This document shows, in pieces, positions 18,796 to 26,921 of a stretch of DNA of 64,000 nucleotides. The stretch comes from Psychrobacillus sp. OK028 (lineage in GTDB: Bacteria > Bacillota > Bacilli > Bacillales_A > Planococcaceae). The stretch covers positions 248,001 to 312,000 of the forward strand of contig NZ_FNHY01000003.1 of assembly GCF_900103605.1 (NCBI RefSeq), written 5' to 3'. Numbering within the stretch: position 1 is the first letter of the stretch; every line of letters begins with the position of its first letter. Both the position numbers and the translations under genes were made by a program. The notes under the pieces are model-generated. The model did not search any database. It was not told the DNA's origin and worked only from the letters and a program-made list of their open reading frames with translations.

Positions 18796-19911
18796 ATGAT
18801 GCAAAACGTTAAAATAAATTCATACCAATTTCTAGTTTTAGTTATCTTTTTTACGGTTGGTACGAGCATCTTAGCTGTACCTTCAGCTTTAGCTATCGTT
18901 GCGAAGCATGACGCTTGGATTTCCGCAATACTTGGTACTGCGCTCGGACTATTGATTGTATGGCTATTTACGAAAATAGGTATTTGGTTTCCTAACCTCA
19001 CCTTTGTACAGATGAATGAGACTCTTTTCGGAAAGTGGATAGGTAAAGTATTTTCATTCTTATTTTTATCCATGACTCTTTTATTTACTGCTGTTATTTT
19101 GTATTATTCTGGTTCATTTCTAACCACGCATGTGATGCCAAATACACCAATGGCAGCCACTAATATATTGATGGCGATTATATTGGTAATGGCAGTTCGT
19201 CTTGGACTAGAGACCATTGCTCGTTCTGCAGAAATCTTAACTGGTGTTTTCTTCATACTCTTTATTTTATTAGTCATTTTTATTGCACCAGAGATTAAAT
19301 ATGAAAACATTCAACCTGTATTTGAGGTAGATATTAAAAGTATAGCGGAATCGTCGTTAACTTTGATCGTTGTCTCTTCAGTCAATGCTGTTACTTTACT
19401 AATGATTTTCCCTGCCTTTATTAACCAACCTAAATCTGCTAAAAAATCTTTTTTTATCGGAAATTTAATAGGTGGACTAATCATTATTATCATCACATTT
19501 TTGTGTATTACCGTATTAGGTGCTGATTTAACTGCAAGACAGGAGTATCCGAGCTATGGTCTGGCCAAAATGATTAACATCGGGAACTTTATAAACCGAG
19601 TTGAGTCACTGATGGCTGCACTTTGGATTATTTGTCTCTATTATAAGATGGTTCTATATTTTTACGCATCGGTTTATGGGCTAGCACAAATTTTAAATTT
19701 GAAAGATTATCGTCCTTTAACGTATCCGTTAGGGATGATTGTAGTTGTTCTATCGCTCGTGGTTTTTCCAAATGTTATTGATCAACATATTTTTGATTCG
19801 ACTACAAGTAAGTACTTTTCCTTAACGATTGGGCTTCTGTTACCTCTTTTAATGGTTATCGTATATGCCATACGAAGAAAACAATTAAAAAAAGATGCTA
19901 AGCCTTCTTAA
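18796..19911 (+). CDS. gerKB: spore germination receptor permease-like subunit B
   Basis: 371 residues from ATG 18796; AGGTGGAG at 18779-18786 fits this start better than the in-frame GTG at 18781. Ten hydrophobic helices are visible, with the family signatures FTVGTSILAVPSALAIVAKHDAWIS near the N-terminus and YGLAKMINIGNFINRVESL later. GerB subunits belong to the APC amino acid transporter superfamily and in studied receptors bind the germinant. Last gene of the operon, followed by a terminator. Confidence 0.94.
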   Translation: MMQNVKINSYQFLVLVIFFTVGTSILAVPSALAIVAKHDAWISAILGTALGLLIVWLFTKIGIWFPNLTFVQMNETLFGKWIGKVFSFLFLSMTLLFTAVILYYSGSFLTTHVMPNTPMAATNILMAIILVMAVRLGLETIARSAEILTGVFFILFILLVIFIAPEIKYENIQPVFEVDIKSIAESSLTLIVVSSVNAVTLLMIFPAFINQPKSAKKSFFIGNLIGGLIIIIITFLCITVLGADLTARQEYPSYGLAKMINIGNFINRVESLMAALWIICLYYKMVLYFYASVYGLAQILNLKDYRPLTYPLGMIVVVLSLVVFPNVIDQHIFDSTTSKYFSLTIGLLLPLLMVIVYAIRRKQLKKDAKPS

Positions 19912-19954
19912 GATAATTTCTTTATAAGAAGTGGAATCCATTTACGGAAATGCA

Positions 19955-19984
19955 TGCCAAGAGAGAATTCTCTTGGTTTTTTTA
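19955..19984 (+). terminator. terminator of first ger operon
   Basis: CCAAGAG / CTCTTGG stem at 19957-19976 with eight T at its end. Confidence 0.85.
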
Positions 19985-20039
19985 TTGCGTTTTATATGGG
20001 GGTAATAACTTTGACTGATAAGTAAGTGTTTTACTAAAA

Positions 20040-20053
20040 TATTATATAAACTA
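20040..20053 (+). repeat. dif-like XerD arm, one-base variant (site 0)
   Basis: TATTATATAAACTA differs in one base (A for G) from the 14-mer repeated at 21240, 21718 and 32165. Same orientation. Being AT-only except one C, it is the weakest of the four copies. Confidence 0.4.
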
Positions 20054-20206
20054 AAAGAAAAATCAATTTCAAGTTTAGAAGCAAGTTATGGTCAATTACT
20101 CACGAAATAAAAGTTAAAAGACTCTCAGAGCTAATCTGAAGCAGCCTAATATTTGGAACTAAAAAGTAATATTACCTTTTTTGATGACAAAATTCATATA
20201 TTTTCT

Positions 20207-20244
20207 ATAAGGTTCCCAAATACATATTTGGGAACCTTATTTTG
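20207..20244 (+). terminator. strong hairpin before recombinase gene
   Basis: TAAGGTTCCCAAAT pairs with ATTTGGGAACCTTA around a short loop, followed by TTTTG. It could be a terminator or a leader structure of the recombinase transcript. Confidence 0.6.
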
Positions 20245-20275
20245 TGATAAAATGGGAGGATAAAGGGGTGAAGTA

Positions 20276-21232
20276 ATGCAAAGTGATTTACCTAAAATAG
20301 TAAAAGATTTTCTAGTCTATTTAACGACAATTAAGGGAAAATCTTTACGAACACGAAAAGAGTATGAATATGACATCACATTATTTTTAAGATTTCTAAT
20401 AGCAGTGGAAAATGATTTAGATATAGCTAAAATCAATGAAATCTCAATTAAAGATATTACGATTGATTTTATTAAGGAAGTTTCATTGGAAGATATGCAT
20501 TTATTTTTGGAATACTGTGAAATGGAGCGTAATAATAGTGCTGTTACACGGGCAAGGAAAGCAGCAACTCTTAAATCCTTTTTTAAATATTTGAAAGGGA
20601 AAAGAAGAATGTTGGACGAAAATCCAGCAGAAGAATTGGAAACACCGAAAATCGGCAAGAAAAAGCCAATATATATGGATCAACAAGAGGCAGAAAAATT
20701 TATAGCAGGAATAAGAAAGAACAAACATTACTATCGCAATTATAGTATGATCATGTTCTTTTTAAATCTAGGTATTCGAGTTTCGGAATTATGCAGCTTA
20801 AATATCACATCTGTCCAAGACAACCTGTTGCATGTGATAGGTAAAGGAAATAAAGAACGTACGGTTTTCCTAAACAAAGCTTGTACCGTGTCACTTTATA
20901 AATATATGGAAAAGGAACGCCAATACATACAAGGATCAACGACAAATGAAGCGTTATTTCTGTCCCAAAAAGGAACTAGACTAACTCGGCAAACAGTTGC
21001 AAAAATCATCAAAAAAATCAACCAAGACTCCGGCTTAAATAAAGAAAAACTTACACCGCATAAGCTAAGACATACATCTGCAACTATTATGTATAAAAGC
21101 GGTGCTGATATTAGAAGTCTACAGCACATCTTGGGTCATACCAGTGTATCTACTACCCAGATCTATACACATGTGGAAGATAAAGAAATACGAGGGGTTA
21201 TTGAAAGCAATCCCTTTAATCTTTTAGTTTAA
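20276..21232 (+). CDS. Xer-type tyrosine recombinase
   Basis: 318 residues. Residues 1-110 form the SAM-like core-binding domain (LVYLTTIKGKSLRTRKEYEY). The catalytic domain holds all expected residues: Arg168 (LGIRVSELCSL), Lys190 (VIGKGNKERTV), His262 and Arg265 (PHKLRHTSAT), His288 (ILGHTSVSTTQ) and nucleophile Tyr297 (IYTHV). Length and motifs match the XerC/XerD group, not the longer XerS. Such enzymes resolve chromosome dimers at dif or mobilise elements. The stop codon lies inside a dif-like site (21226-21253), recalling single-recombinase Xer loci where the gene adjoins its own site. Whether it is the main dimer-resolution enzyme here or an extra one cannot be told, because xerC and xerD could be elsewhere. 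Confidence 0.92.
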   Translation: MQSDLPKIVKDFLVYLTTIKGKSLRTRKEYEYDITLFLRFLIAVENDLDIAKINEISIKDITIDFIKEVSLEDMHLFLEYCEMERNNSAVTRARKAATLKSFFKYLKGKRRMLDENPAEELETPKIGKKKPIYMDQQEAEKFIAGIRKNKHYYRNYSMIMFFLNLGIRVSELCSLNITSVQDNLLHVIGKGNKERTVFLNKACTVSLYKYMEKERQYIQGSTTNEALFLSQKGTRLTRQTVAKIIKKINQDSGLNKEKLTPHKLRHTSATIMYKSGADIRSLQHILGHTSVSTTQIYTHVEDKEIRGVIESNPFNLLV

Positions 21233-21253
21233 TATAATTATATTATGTAAACT
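21226..21253 (+). repeat. dif-like recombination site (site 1)
   Basis: The right part TATATTATGTAAACT (21239-21253) equals the right 15 bases of the B. subtilis dif site as I recall it, including the XerD arm TTATGTAAACT. The left arm AGTTTAATATA is an imperfect inverted repeat of the right arm (outer six bases AGTTTA/TAAACT perfect), with a six-base centre, giving an 11-6-11 plan. Positions 21230-21232 are the stop codon of the recombinase gene. Confidence 0.7.
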
Positions 21254-21328
21254 ATTGAATATGGACAAACTAGTAAGTCATAGGATGATAGTGCATAAAC
21301 TAAAATCATTTCATAAGGGGGACCTCAT

Positions 21329-21586
21329 TTGACGAATAAACAGTCTGCAGCACCTTTTGAAAAAATGATGATTGTCCGTACTGTCATACTATTAATTGCG
21401 TGGTTGAACCAATTCCTTGTCATGAAGGGGTATAGTCCGATTGAGTTTTCTAACGAAGATGTTGAACTTGGGGTAACGTTTGGTTTTGCTTTTATTGCTT
21501 CCATTTGGGCATGGTGGAAAAACAATGACGTGCGTTACAAAGCGCGAAGAAATACACAATATCTGAAAAATAACGGATTAAAATAG
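21329..21586 (+). CDS. SPP1-family phage holin-like small membrane protein
   Basis: 85 residues from TTG 21329, preceded by AAGGGGGA. The pattern RTVILLIAWLNQFLVMKGYS, then the acidic FSNEDVELGVTFGFAFIASI, then WAWWKNND and a basic tail, matches SPP1-type holins. Two membrane helices are expected. Holins make pores that release phage endolysins, but no endolysin or other phage gene is nearby. It sits alone between dif-like sites 1 and 2. Confidence 0.8.
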   Translation: MTNKQSAAPFEKMMIVRTVILLIAWLNQFLVMKGYSPIEFSNEDVELGVTFGFAFIASIWAWWKNNDVRYKARRNTQYLKNNGLK

Positions 21587-21702
21587 TTGGCTTCTGTGGA
21601 TAGGATAGTAGTATAAAATTGAATGTTTTCACCACAAATATATACGTATCTATCTCCCAGAGAAATTCCATCCTGCATTCAAAATAATTCATCGATTATT
21701 TT

Positions 21703-21731
21703 AGATACGCATAATATTATTATGTAAACTA
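21703..21731 (+). repeat. dif-like site (site 2)
   Basis: Contains TATTATGTAAACTA at 21718-21731. The inner part GCATAATATTATTATG is close to palindromic, and the left-hand GCATAA also resembles the left arm of the E. coli dif site as I recall it, but with a five-base centre. Same orientation as sites 1 and 3. Lies between the holin gene and the amylase gene. Confidence 0.6.
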
Positions 21732-21741
21732 AATTCATTTG

Positions 21742-21787
21742 AAAAAATATTCTATGCAAGGAAATCCCGTGCATAGAATATTTTTCA
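21742..21787 (-). terminator. terminator of the cyclomaltodextrinase gene (possibly bidirectional)
   Basis: A 15- to 16-base stem AAAAATATTCTATGCA / TGCATAGAATATTTTT, with A- and T-runs on both sides, directly after the - strand stop codon. Confidence 0.85.
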
Positions 21788-21791
21788 TTAT

Positions 21792-23537
21792 TTACTGTGG
21801 ATATTCGATAATTCCAAAGCCATCTGCTCCGATGCTAACTTGATTTTCTTCAATTATCGTATCTGAACTATAGAGTAAGTTATATTTTTTGTTTTTTTCA
21901 AGTGTAAATTTTTGTTCAGTAGAACTTGGATTAAGCAAAACTATAATAGATTTATTATCGTTATATTTTTTATAGCCAAATATACCATTATTATCAGTAG
22001 GGTGCAGGAATGTTACAGAGCCTTCATTAGCTAGCAGTTTTTCTTTTTTTCTAAGTGAATTTAGAGTACGAATATGATTTTTAAGCTCAAGCTGATGGTT
22101 TTCTACGTTCCAATCCATACATTTTCTACAGCCTGGATCTTGACCCCCTGTAAGACCAATTTCGTCCCCATAATAAATGCAAGGAGTCCCCATAAATGTT
22201 AATAGAATTGTAAACACTTGCTTCGTTTTATTAATATTATCCTCGCATTCAGTAAGAATTCTAGCTGTATCATGACTACCAACAAGATTAAACGTATAAT
22301 CAAACACAGTTTTGGGGTAATTGTAGTATACCTTATTCATATTCTCCAAAAATTGTTTCGAATTAATGGTATTCTTTGCTAGGAGATTCAATACGTTCGT
22401 TTTAAACGGATAATTCATCACAGCGTCAAATTGATCTCCTCTAAGCCACGGCATGGAATCATGCCAAATTTCCCCAAGGATATAAGCATCCGGCTTTGCT
22501 TCTTTCACGACTTTTCTGAACTCACGCCAGAATGGCTGATCTACCTCATTTGCAACATCCAGTCTCCATCCATCAATATCAAATTCATTAATCCAATAGG
22601 TACCTACATCAAGTAGATATTTTTTCACCTCGGGATTAGCAGTATTCAATTTAGGCATAGATTCAACAAACCCAAATGTCTCATAATTAGGCTTCTCTCC
22701 TCCAACAACCGGAAAGCTGTGGATGTGGAACCAATCCTTATATGGTGAGTTTTCTCCATTTACTAATACATCTTGAAAAGGTGGGAAGTAATAACCACTA
22801 TGATTAAATACAGCGTCCAGCATTACTTTAATACCTCGTTTATGACATTGGGCAATTAGTTCCTTTAATGCATCTGCATCGCCAAACTGTGGGTCCAATT
22901 CCAAATAATCAATCGTATCATATTTATGGTTCGAGTATGCTTTAAAAACTGGAGTAAAATAGATCCCATTTACTCCGATGTCCGTTAAGTGGTCTAAGTG
23001 CTGTGTAACACCTGCAAAATCCCCACCAAAAAAGTTATTTACTGCTGGAGGTTCGCTTCCCCATGCTTTAACATTATCGGGATTTATAGAAGGATCACCG
23101 TTACCAAAACGCTCTGGAAATATTTGATACCAGACAGTATCCTTCACCCATTTTGGAGCCTGGAACTGTTCATTTTCATGTAAGTAAGGAAAACAAAAGT
23201 AGTAATCACTATCTAGTGGAATACTGTCATAAAATCCTTTTTCCGTGTAAATTACTTCTTCGTCTAAGGAATTTAACTTAAAACCATATCGTAATCTATT
23301 TGTTGCAGCAAAAACTTCTGTTTCCCAATAGTCATATAAACCATCTTTTCCAACCAAATTCATAGTAATCTCCGAATACTGCCATTGTCCATTGCTCCAA
23401 ATATATGGATCACCCATTATTAATGAAACTGAATTTACATCATTTTGCTTTGTTTTGATCCTTATTTGAAGCGTTTGATCGTCTAGTAAATAAGCAAAAT
23501 TATCGGTCGGCCGGTGAAAAATAGCTGTTTTTTCCAT
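21792..23537 (-). CDS. cyclomaltodextrinase / neopullulanase / maltogenic amylase (GH13_20)
   Basis: 581 residues from ATG 23537, with TAGGAGA upstream; in-frame codons further 5' lack a ribosome site. An N-terminal CBM34-like domain (about residues 1-120) precedes the GH13 barrel. Catalytic regions are HKYDTIDYLELDPQFG, LDAVFNHSGYYF, DGWRLDVANEVD (nucleophile Asp), ILGEIWHDSMPW (acid/base Glu) and NLVGSHDTARIL. No signal peptide, so it should act in the cytoplasm on imported maltodextrins or cyclodextrins. Divergent from mdxE, sharing the control region with cre sites. Alternative names within the subfamily cannot be separated by sequence alone. Confidence 0.93.
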   Translation of the reverse strand: MEKTAIFHRPTDNFAYLLDDQTLQIRIKTKQNDVNSVSLIMGDPYIWSNGQWQYSEITMNLVGKDGLYDYWETEVFAATNRLRYGFKLNSLDEEVIYTEKGFYDSIPLDSDYYFCFPYLHENEQFQAPKWVKDTVWYQIFPERFGNGDPSINPDNVKAWGSEPPAVNNFFGGDFAGVTQHLDHLTDIGVNGIYFTPVFKAYSNHKYDTIDYLELDPQFGDADALKELIAQCHKRGIKVMLDAVFNHSGYYFPPFQDVLVNGENSPYKDWFHIHSFPVVGGEKPNYETFGFVESMPKLNTANPEVKKYLLDVGTYWINEFDIDGWRLDVANEVDQPFWREFRKVVKEAKPDAYILGEIWHDSMPWLRGDQFDAVMNYPFKTNVLNLLAKNTINSKQFLENMNKVYYNYPKTVFDYTFNLVGSHDTARILTECEDNINKTKQVFTILLTFMGTPCIYYGDEIGLTGGQDPGCRKCMDWNVENHQLELKNHIRTLNSLRKKEKLLANEGSVTFLHPTDNNGIFGYKKYNDNKSIIVLLNPSSTEQKFTLEKNKKYNLLYSSDTIIEENQVSIGADGFGIIEYPQ

Positions 23538-23657
23538 AACACATCTCCTAACAAATTTATTTGCGTTTATTTTACTCAATACTTGTTTACAACATATCAC
23601 ACGACAAGGGGCATTTGAGTTACCAAAGAAATATTAAAAAAATTTACAAAAAATAGA

Positions 23658-23685
23658 TTGTTTCCTGCTTAAATAAATGTATAAT
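23658..23685 (+). promoter_or_regulatory. putative sigma-A promoter toward mdxE
   Basis: TTGTTT 23658-23663 and TATAAT 23680-23685, 16-base spacer. Start would be near 23692, just ahead of a cre-like site. Confidence 0.5.
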
Positions 23686-23699
23686 AAAAGCATAAGTTG

Positions 23700-23713
23700 T
23701 GCAATCGCTTTCA
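23700..23713 (+). promoter_or_regulatory. cre-like site 1 (CcpA)
   Basis: TGCAATCGCTTTCA matches the consensus TGWNANCGNTNWCA except position 3. Downstream of the putative start, where CcpA binding would block elongation. Confidence 0.6.
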
Positions 23714-23793
23714 TAGATTTATAACATTAATATATTCTTCAAGTCTTATAGATACCTATAAAAGATTAATAAGAATATTTTTTAGTGGGTTTA

Positions 23794-23807
23794 TGATAGC
23801 GCTTTCT
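23794..23807 (+). promoter_or_regulatory. cre-like site 2 (CcpA)
   Basis: TGATAGCGCTTTCT matches the cre consensus except the last base. Confidence 0.6.
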
Positions 23808-23816
23808 TTTAACTTG

Positions 23817-23834
23817 TTGTGCAAACGGTTGTCC
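23817..23834 (+). promoter_or_regulatory. candidate LacI-family operator
   Basis: TTGTGCAAACGGTTGTCC is an imperfect palindrome around a central CG, of the GCAAACGNTTGC type bound by maltose regulators of the LacI family. Likely target of the regulator at 31103-32131. Confidence 0.45.
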
Positions 23835-23881
23835 AACTTAGGGGTTTAAAGTGTTCAAACAAAAATATAGGAGGGGTAAAA

Positions 23882-25180
23882 ATGAAAAAGTCTTTAATTT
23901 TATTGTTTATGCTTATTATTTCGGTTGCTTTACTTGTTGCATGTGGGCCGAAAAGGGAGGAAGTAACTCCAACGGACAACGGTGAAAAAGAAACAGAAAC
24001 TGGATCTGAAACTACAGAAGAACCAGCAAAACCAGAGAAACTGATCGTTTGGGAAGATACTGATAAATCGGTTGCACTTAAACCAGCAATCGAGTCTTTC
24101 GAAAAAGAATATGGTATTAAAGTGGAATTCAAAGAACTAGGTATGGCAGACAAAATGCGTGATCAACTTCGCTTAGATGGGCCATCTGGAACTGGTGCAG
24201 ATGTAATAACTTTACCTCATGATCAAATTGGTCAACTTGTTACAGAAGGCTTGATTCAAGAAATCGAAGTTAGTGATGATGTGCTTTCAACTTTCAGTGA
24301 ATCATCTGTTGGAGCGCAAAAGTACGATGGTAAACTTTACGGCTTACCAAAAGCTACAGAAACACCAGTGTTTATATACAACAAGGCTTTGATGCCTGAA
24401 GCACCTGAGACAATGGATGATGTATATGCATTTTCAAAAGATTTCACAGATGGTAAAAAGTTCGGGTTCCTAGCATTATGGGATAACTTCTACTTTGCTC
24501 ATGGTGTTATTGGAGGTATGGGCGGTTACGTCTTCCAAGAAAATGATGGAGCTCTTGACAGAGATGACATTGGTTTAAACAATGAAGGTGCTATCGCTGG
24601 AGCAGAGTATATTCAAAAATGGTATTCAGAAGGTTTATTCCCTAAAGGAATTATTGGGGAAAGCGGTGGTTCAGCTAAAGATGGTCTTTTCAATGAAGGA
24701 AAAGTTGCTTCTGTAATGGACGGTCCTTGGGCATTCCAAAGTATGAAGGATGCTGGAATCGATATCGGTGTGGCAGCAATGCCAACACTTCCTAATGGAG
24801 AGCATATGAAAACGTTTATGGGAGTTAAAGGATGGCATGTGTCAGCCTTTACAGAACATAAATACTGGTCAACTAAATTAGTGGAATGGTTAACAAATGA
24901 AGAAAATGCAAAAATTCGTTTTGAATTAACGCAAGAAATTCCACCAGTTACAACATTGATAGAAGATCCAATTATTGCTGATAATGAGGGTGCAAAAGCA
25001 GTAGCACTTCAATCTCAATACGCTGTACCTATGCCTAATATTCCTGAAATGGCTGAAGTATGGGGTCCTGCAGCATCTGCACTTCAAACAATTGCTACTG
25101 GTAAAGCAGAACCAAAAGCAGCAATGGATGATGCAGTTAAAAATATTAAAACAAATATTGAAACAAATCACCCAAATTAA
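23882..25180 (+). CDS. mdxE: maltodextrin ABC transporter solute-binding lipoprotein
   Basis: 432 residues from ATG 23882, with TAGGAGGGG upstream. Lipobox LLVACG places the lipidated Cys at residue 21. After an acidic, Thr/Glu-rich linker comes a MalE-like fold: LIVWEDTDKSVALKPAIESF, ADVITLPHDQIGQLV, YGLPKATETPVFIYNKALMP, MDGPWAFQSM. It would capture maltodextrins outside the membrane and deliver them to MdxF/MdxG. First gene of the + strand cluster, followed by an unusual 460-base structured gap before mdxF. Confidence 0.95.
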   Translation: MKKSLILLFMLIISVALLVACGPKREEVTPTDNGEKETETGSETTEEPAKPEKLIVWEDTDKSVALKPAIESFEKEYGIKVEFKELGMADKMRDQLRLDGPSGTGADVITLPHDQIGQLVTEGLIQEIEVSDDVLSTFSESSVGAQKYDGKLYGLPKATETPVFIYNKALMPEAPETMDDVYAFSKDFTDGKKFGFLALWDNFYFAHGVIGGMGGYVFQENDGALDRDDIGLNNEGAIAGAEYIQKWYSEGLFPKGIIGESGGSAKDGLFNEGKVASVMDGPWAFQSMKDAGIDIGVAAMPTLPNGEHMKTFMGVKGWHVSAFTEHKYWSTKLVEWLTNEENAKIRFELTQEIPPVTTLIEDPIIADNEGAKAVALQSQYAVPMPNIPEMAEVWGPAASALQTIATGKAEPKAAMDDAVKNIKTNIETNHPN

Positions 25181-25185
25181 CAAGA

Positions 25186-25600
25186 AAAGTGTAAGCGCCT
25201 ACTCAAGCCCCGAAAAATCCTGAAGCGACTCGATGGGCTAGGCGCTGAAACTAGACAGAGACCGAGTAATAAGCTTGAATCTTCTCATAACAAGGCAAAG
25301 GCATGTTTCCTCTTAGGGAGCATGGCTTTGCTTCTATATTAGAATGAACATGGTTTACTTATGTAGATTTGCAAGAAAATATGAGAGTATTCTCCTTTCA
25401 TCCCGCATTAACGGAAAGTATGACTCCCACTACTTAGGAGGGTTAAGTAAAAAAACATAAATGGGAGATAATTGTCCGTAAACGCCCGAATGGATCGGGC
25501 CAACAGGATGTTGGTCACTCAGGCATTGCCGCACGATGCGGCGTTATTTGCCTGAGTTCAGTTTTACAATCAGTGGGGGTTGAAGAACCCCCCACTAATT
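25186..25600 (+). other. structured intercistronic region between mdxE and mdxF
   Basis: At least five hairpins: 25194-25246 (AGCGCCT...AGGCGCT with nested AGCCC/GGGCT), 25293-25333 (GGCAAAGGCATG/CATGGCTTTGC), 25484-25500 (GCCCGA/TCGGGC), 25518-25556 (CTCAGGCA/TGCCTGAG with inner TGCCGCA/TGCGGC) and 25572-25596 (AGTGGGGG/CCCCCCACT). It is richer in G+C than its surroundings and has no good reading frame. Confidence 0.75.
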
Positions 25601-25640
25601 GAAGTTTCACTTTATAGGAAAGAAGGAGGCGACATTTACG

Positions 25641-26921
25641 ATGAATAGTAATGTCACAACCAAACATAGAAAAAATGCTGGGTTATTATCTATCATTCCT
25701 GGCTTTGGACAATTTTATAACAAACAGTTTGTAAAAGGAATCATTTTCCTAGTATTAACTGTCGCATTTTTCAGTAGCTTCTCTCAAACGCTAAACTGGG
25801 GATTTTGGGGCCTGATCACGCTTGGAGAAATACCAATTCTTGATCATTCCATATTCTTATTAATAGATGGCATTATCGCATTGTTGGTAGCTATCATCGG
25901 TCTTGGAATTTATGCATTCAATATTTATGATGCTTTTAACAATGGAAAAAAACGGGATGAAGGGTTCCTATTAAATAGTGTGAGGGAGCAGTATCATAAT
26001 CTGTTGGATAACGGTTTTCCTTATCTAATGATTTCCCCTGGATTTTTATTATTAATCTTCGTAGTTATTTTCCCAATTATCTTTGTAATCCTTCTATCAT
26101 TTACAAACTATGATTTATATCATTCGCCACCTGCAAAACTGGTAGATTGGGTAGGAATTCAAAACTATATTGATATATTCAAATTAGATCTTTGGAGATC
26201 AACATTCTTTGGTGTGCTAGGTTGGACAATTGTTTGGACTTTTGGAGCAACAACATTACAGGTTGCAATAGGAGTCTTTCTGGCAGTAGTAATCAATCAA
26301 AAAGATTTAAAAGGGAAAGCATTTTTCCGTACTATTTTGATCTTACCTTGGGCAGTACCTGCATTTGTATCGATACTTATATTTTCAGGTATGTTCAATG
26401 AATCTTTTGGTGTCGTTAATACGCAAATATTGAGTATGCTAGGCATCGATGCTATTCCTTGGATGACGGAGGAAGTATGGACTCGATTGGCACTGATCTT
26501 AATACAATCATGGCTAGGGTTCCCATTTATATTCGCGATGACAACTGGAGTACTTCAATCTATTCCTGAGGAATTATACGAGGCTGCGAACGTGGATGGT
26601 GCCTCACTGTTTCAGAAATTCCGTGGTATCACTCTACCAATGGTGCTATATGCAACAGCACCTATTCTCATTACGCAATATACATTTAACTTTAACAATT
26701 TCAATGTAATCTTCCTGTTCAACGGAGGAGGTCCCGCGATACCAGGACAAAATGCTGGAGGAACAGATATCTTAATTTCTTGGATTTATCAATTGACGAT
26801 GACTTCAGGACAATATGGAAAAGCTGCAGCAATTACTATGCTTCTATCACTTATCGTAGTAGCAGTAGCATTATGGCAATTTAAACGAACCAATTCATTC
26901 AAAGAGGAGGATATGATGTAA
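25641..26921 (+). CDS. mdxF: maltodextrin ABC transporter permease MdxF
   Basis: 426 residues from ATG 25641; AAGGAGG at 25623-25629 is 11 bases away, a little far, and codons upstream add only a short unlikely extension. The N-terminal segment LLSIIPGFGQFYNKQFVKGI is typical of Gram-positive MalF proteins. The permease core has YEAANVDGASLFQKFRGITL, the EAA loop that contacts the ATPase. About eight helices in all. Overlaps mdxG by one base. Confidence 0.94.
   Translation: MNSNVTTKHRKNAGLLSIIPGFGQFYNKQFVKGIIFLVLTVAFFSSFSQTLNWGFWGLITLGEIPILDHSIFLLIDGIIALLVAIIGLGIYAFNIYDAFNNGKKRDEGFLLNSVREQYHNLLDNGFPYLMISPGFLLLIFVVIFPIIFVILLSFTNYDLYHSPPAKLVDWVGIQNYIDIFKLDLWRSTFFGVLGWTIVWTFGATTLQVAIGVFLAVVINQKDLKGKAFFRTILILPWAVPAFVSILIFSGMFNESFGVVNTQILSMLGIDAIPWMTEEVWTRLALILIQSWLGFPFIFAMTTGVLQSIPEELYEAANVDGASLFQKFRGITLPMVLYATAPILITQYTFNFNNFNVIFLFNGGGPAIPGQNAGGTDILISWIYQLTMTSGQYGKAAAITMLLSLIVVAVALWQFKRTNSFKEEDMM

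Larger units (their letters stand above)
19985..20275. other. region upstream of the recombinase gene
   Basis: No gene. It holds the variant dif-like arm at 20040-20053 and a strong hairpin at 20208-20239. TTGATG 20181-20186 with TCTATA 20204-20209 could be a weak promoter for the recombinase. Confidence 0.5.
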
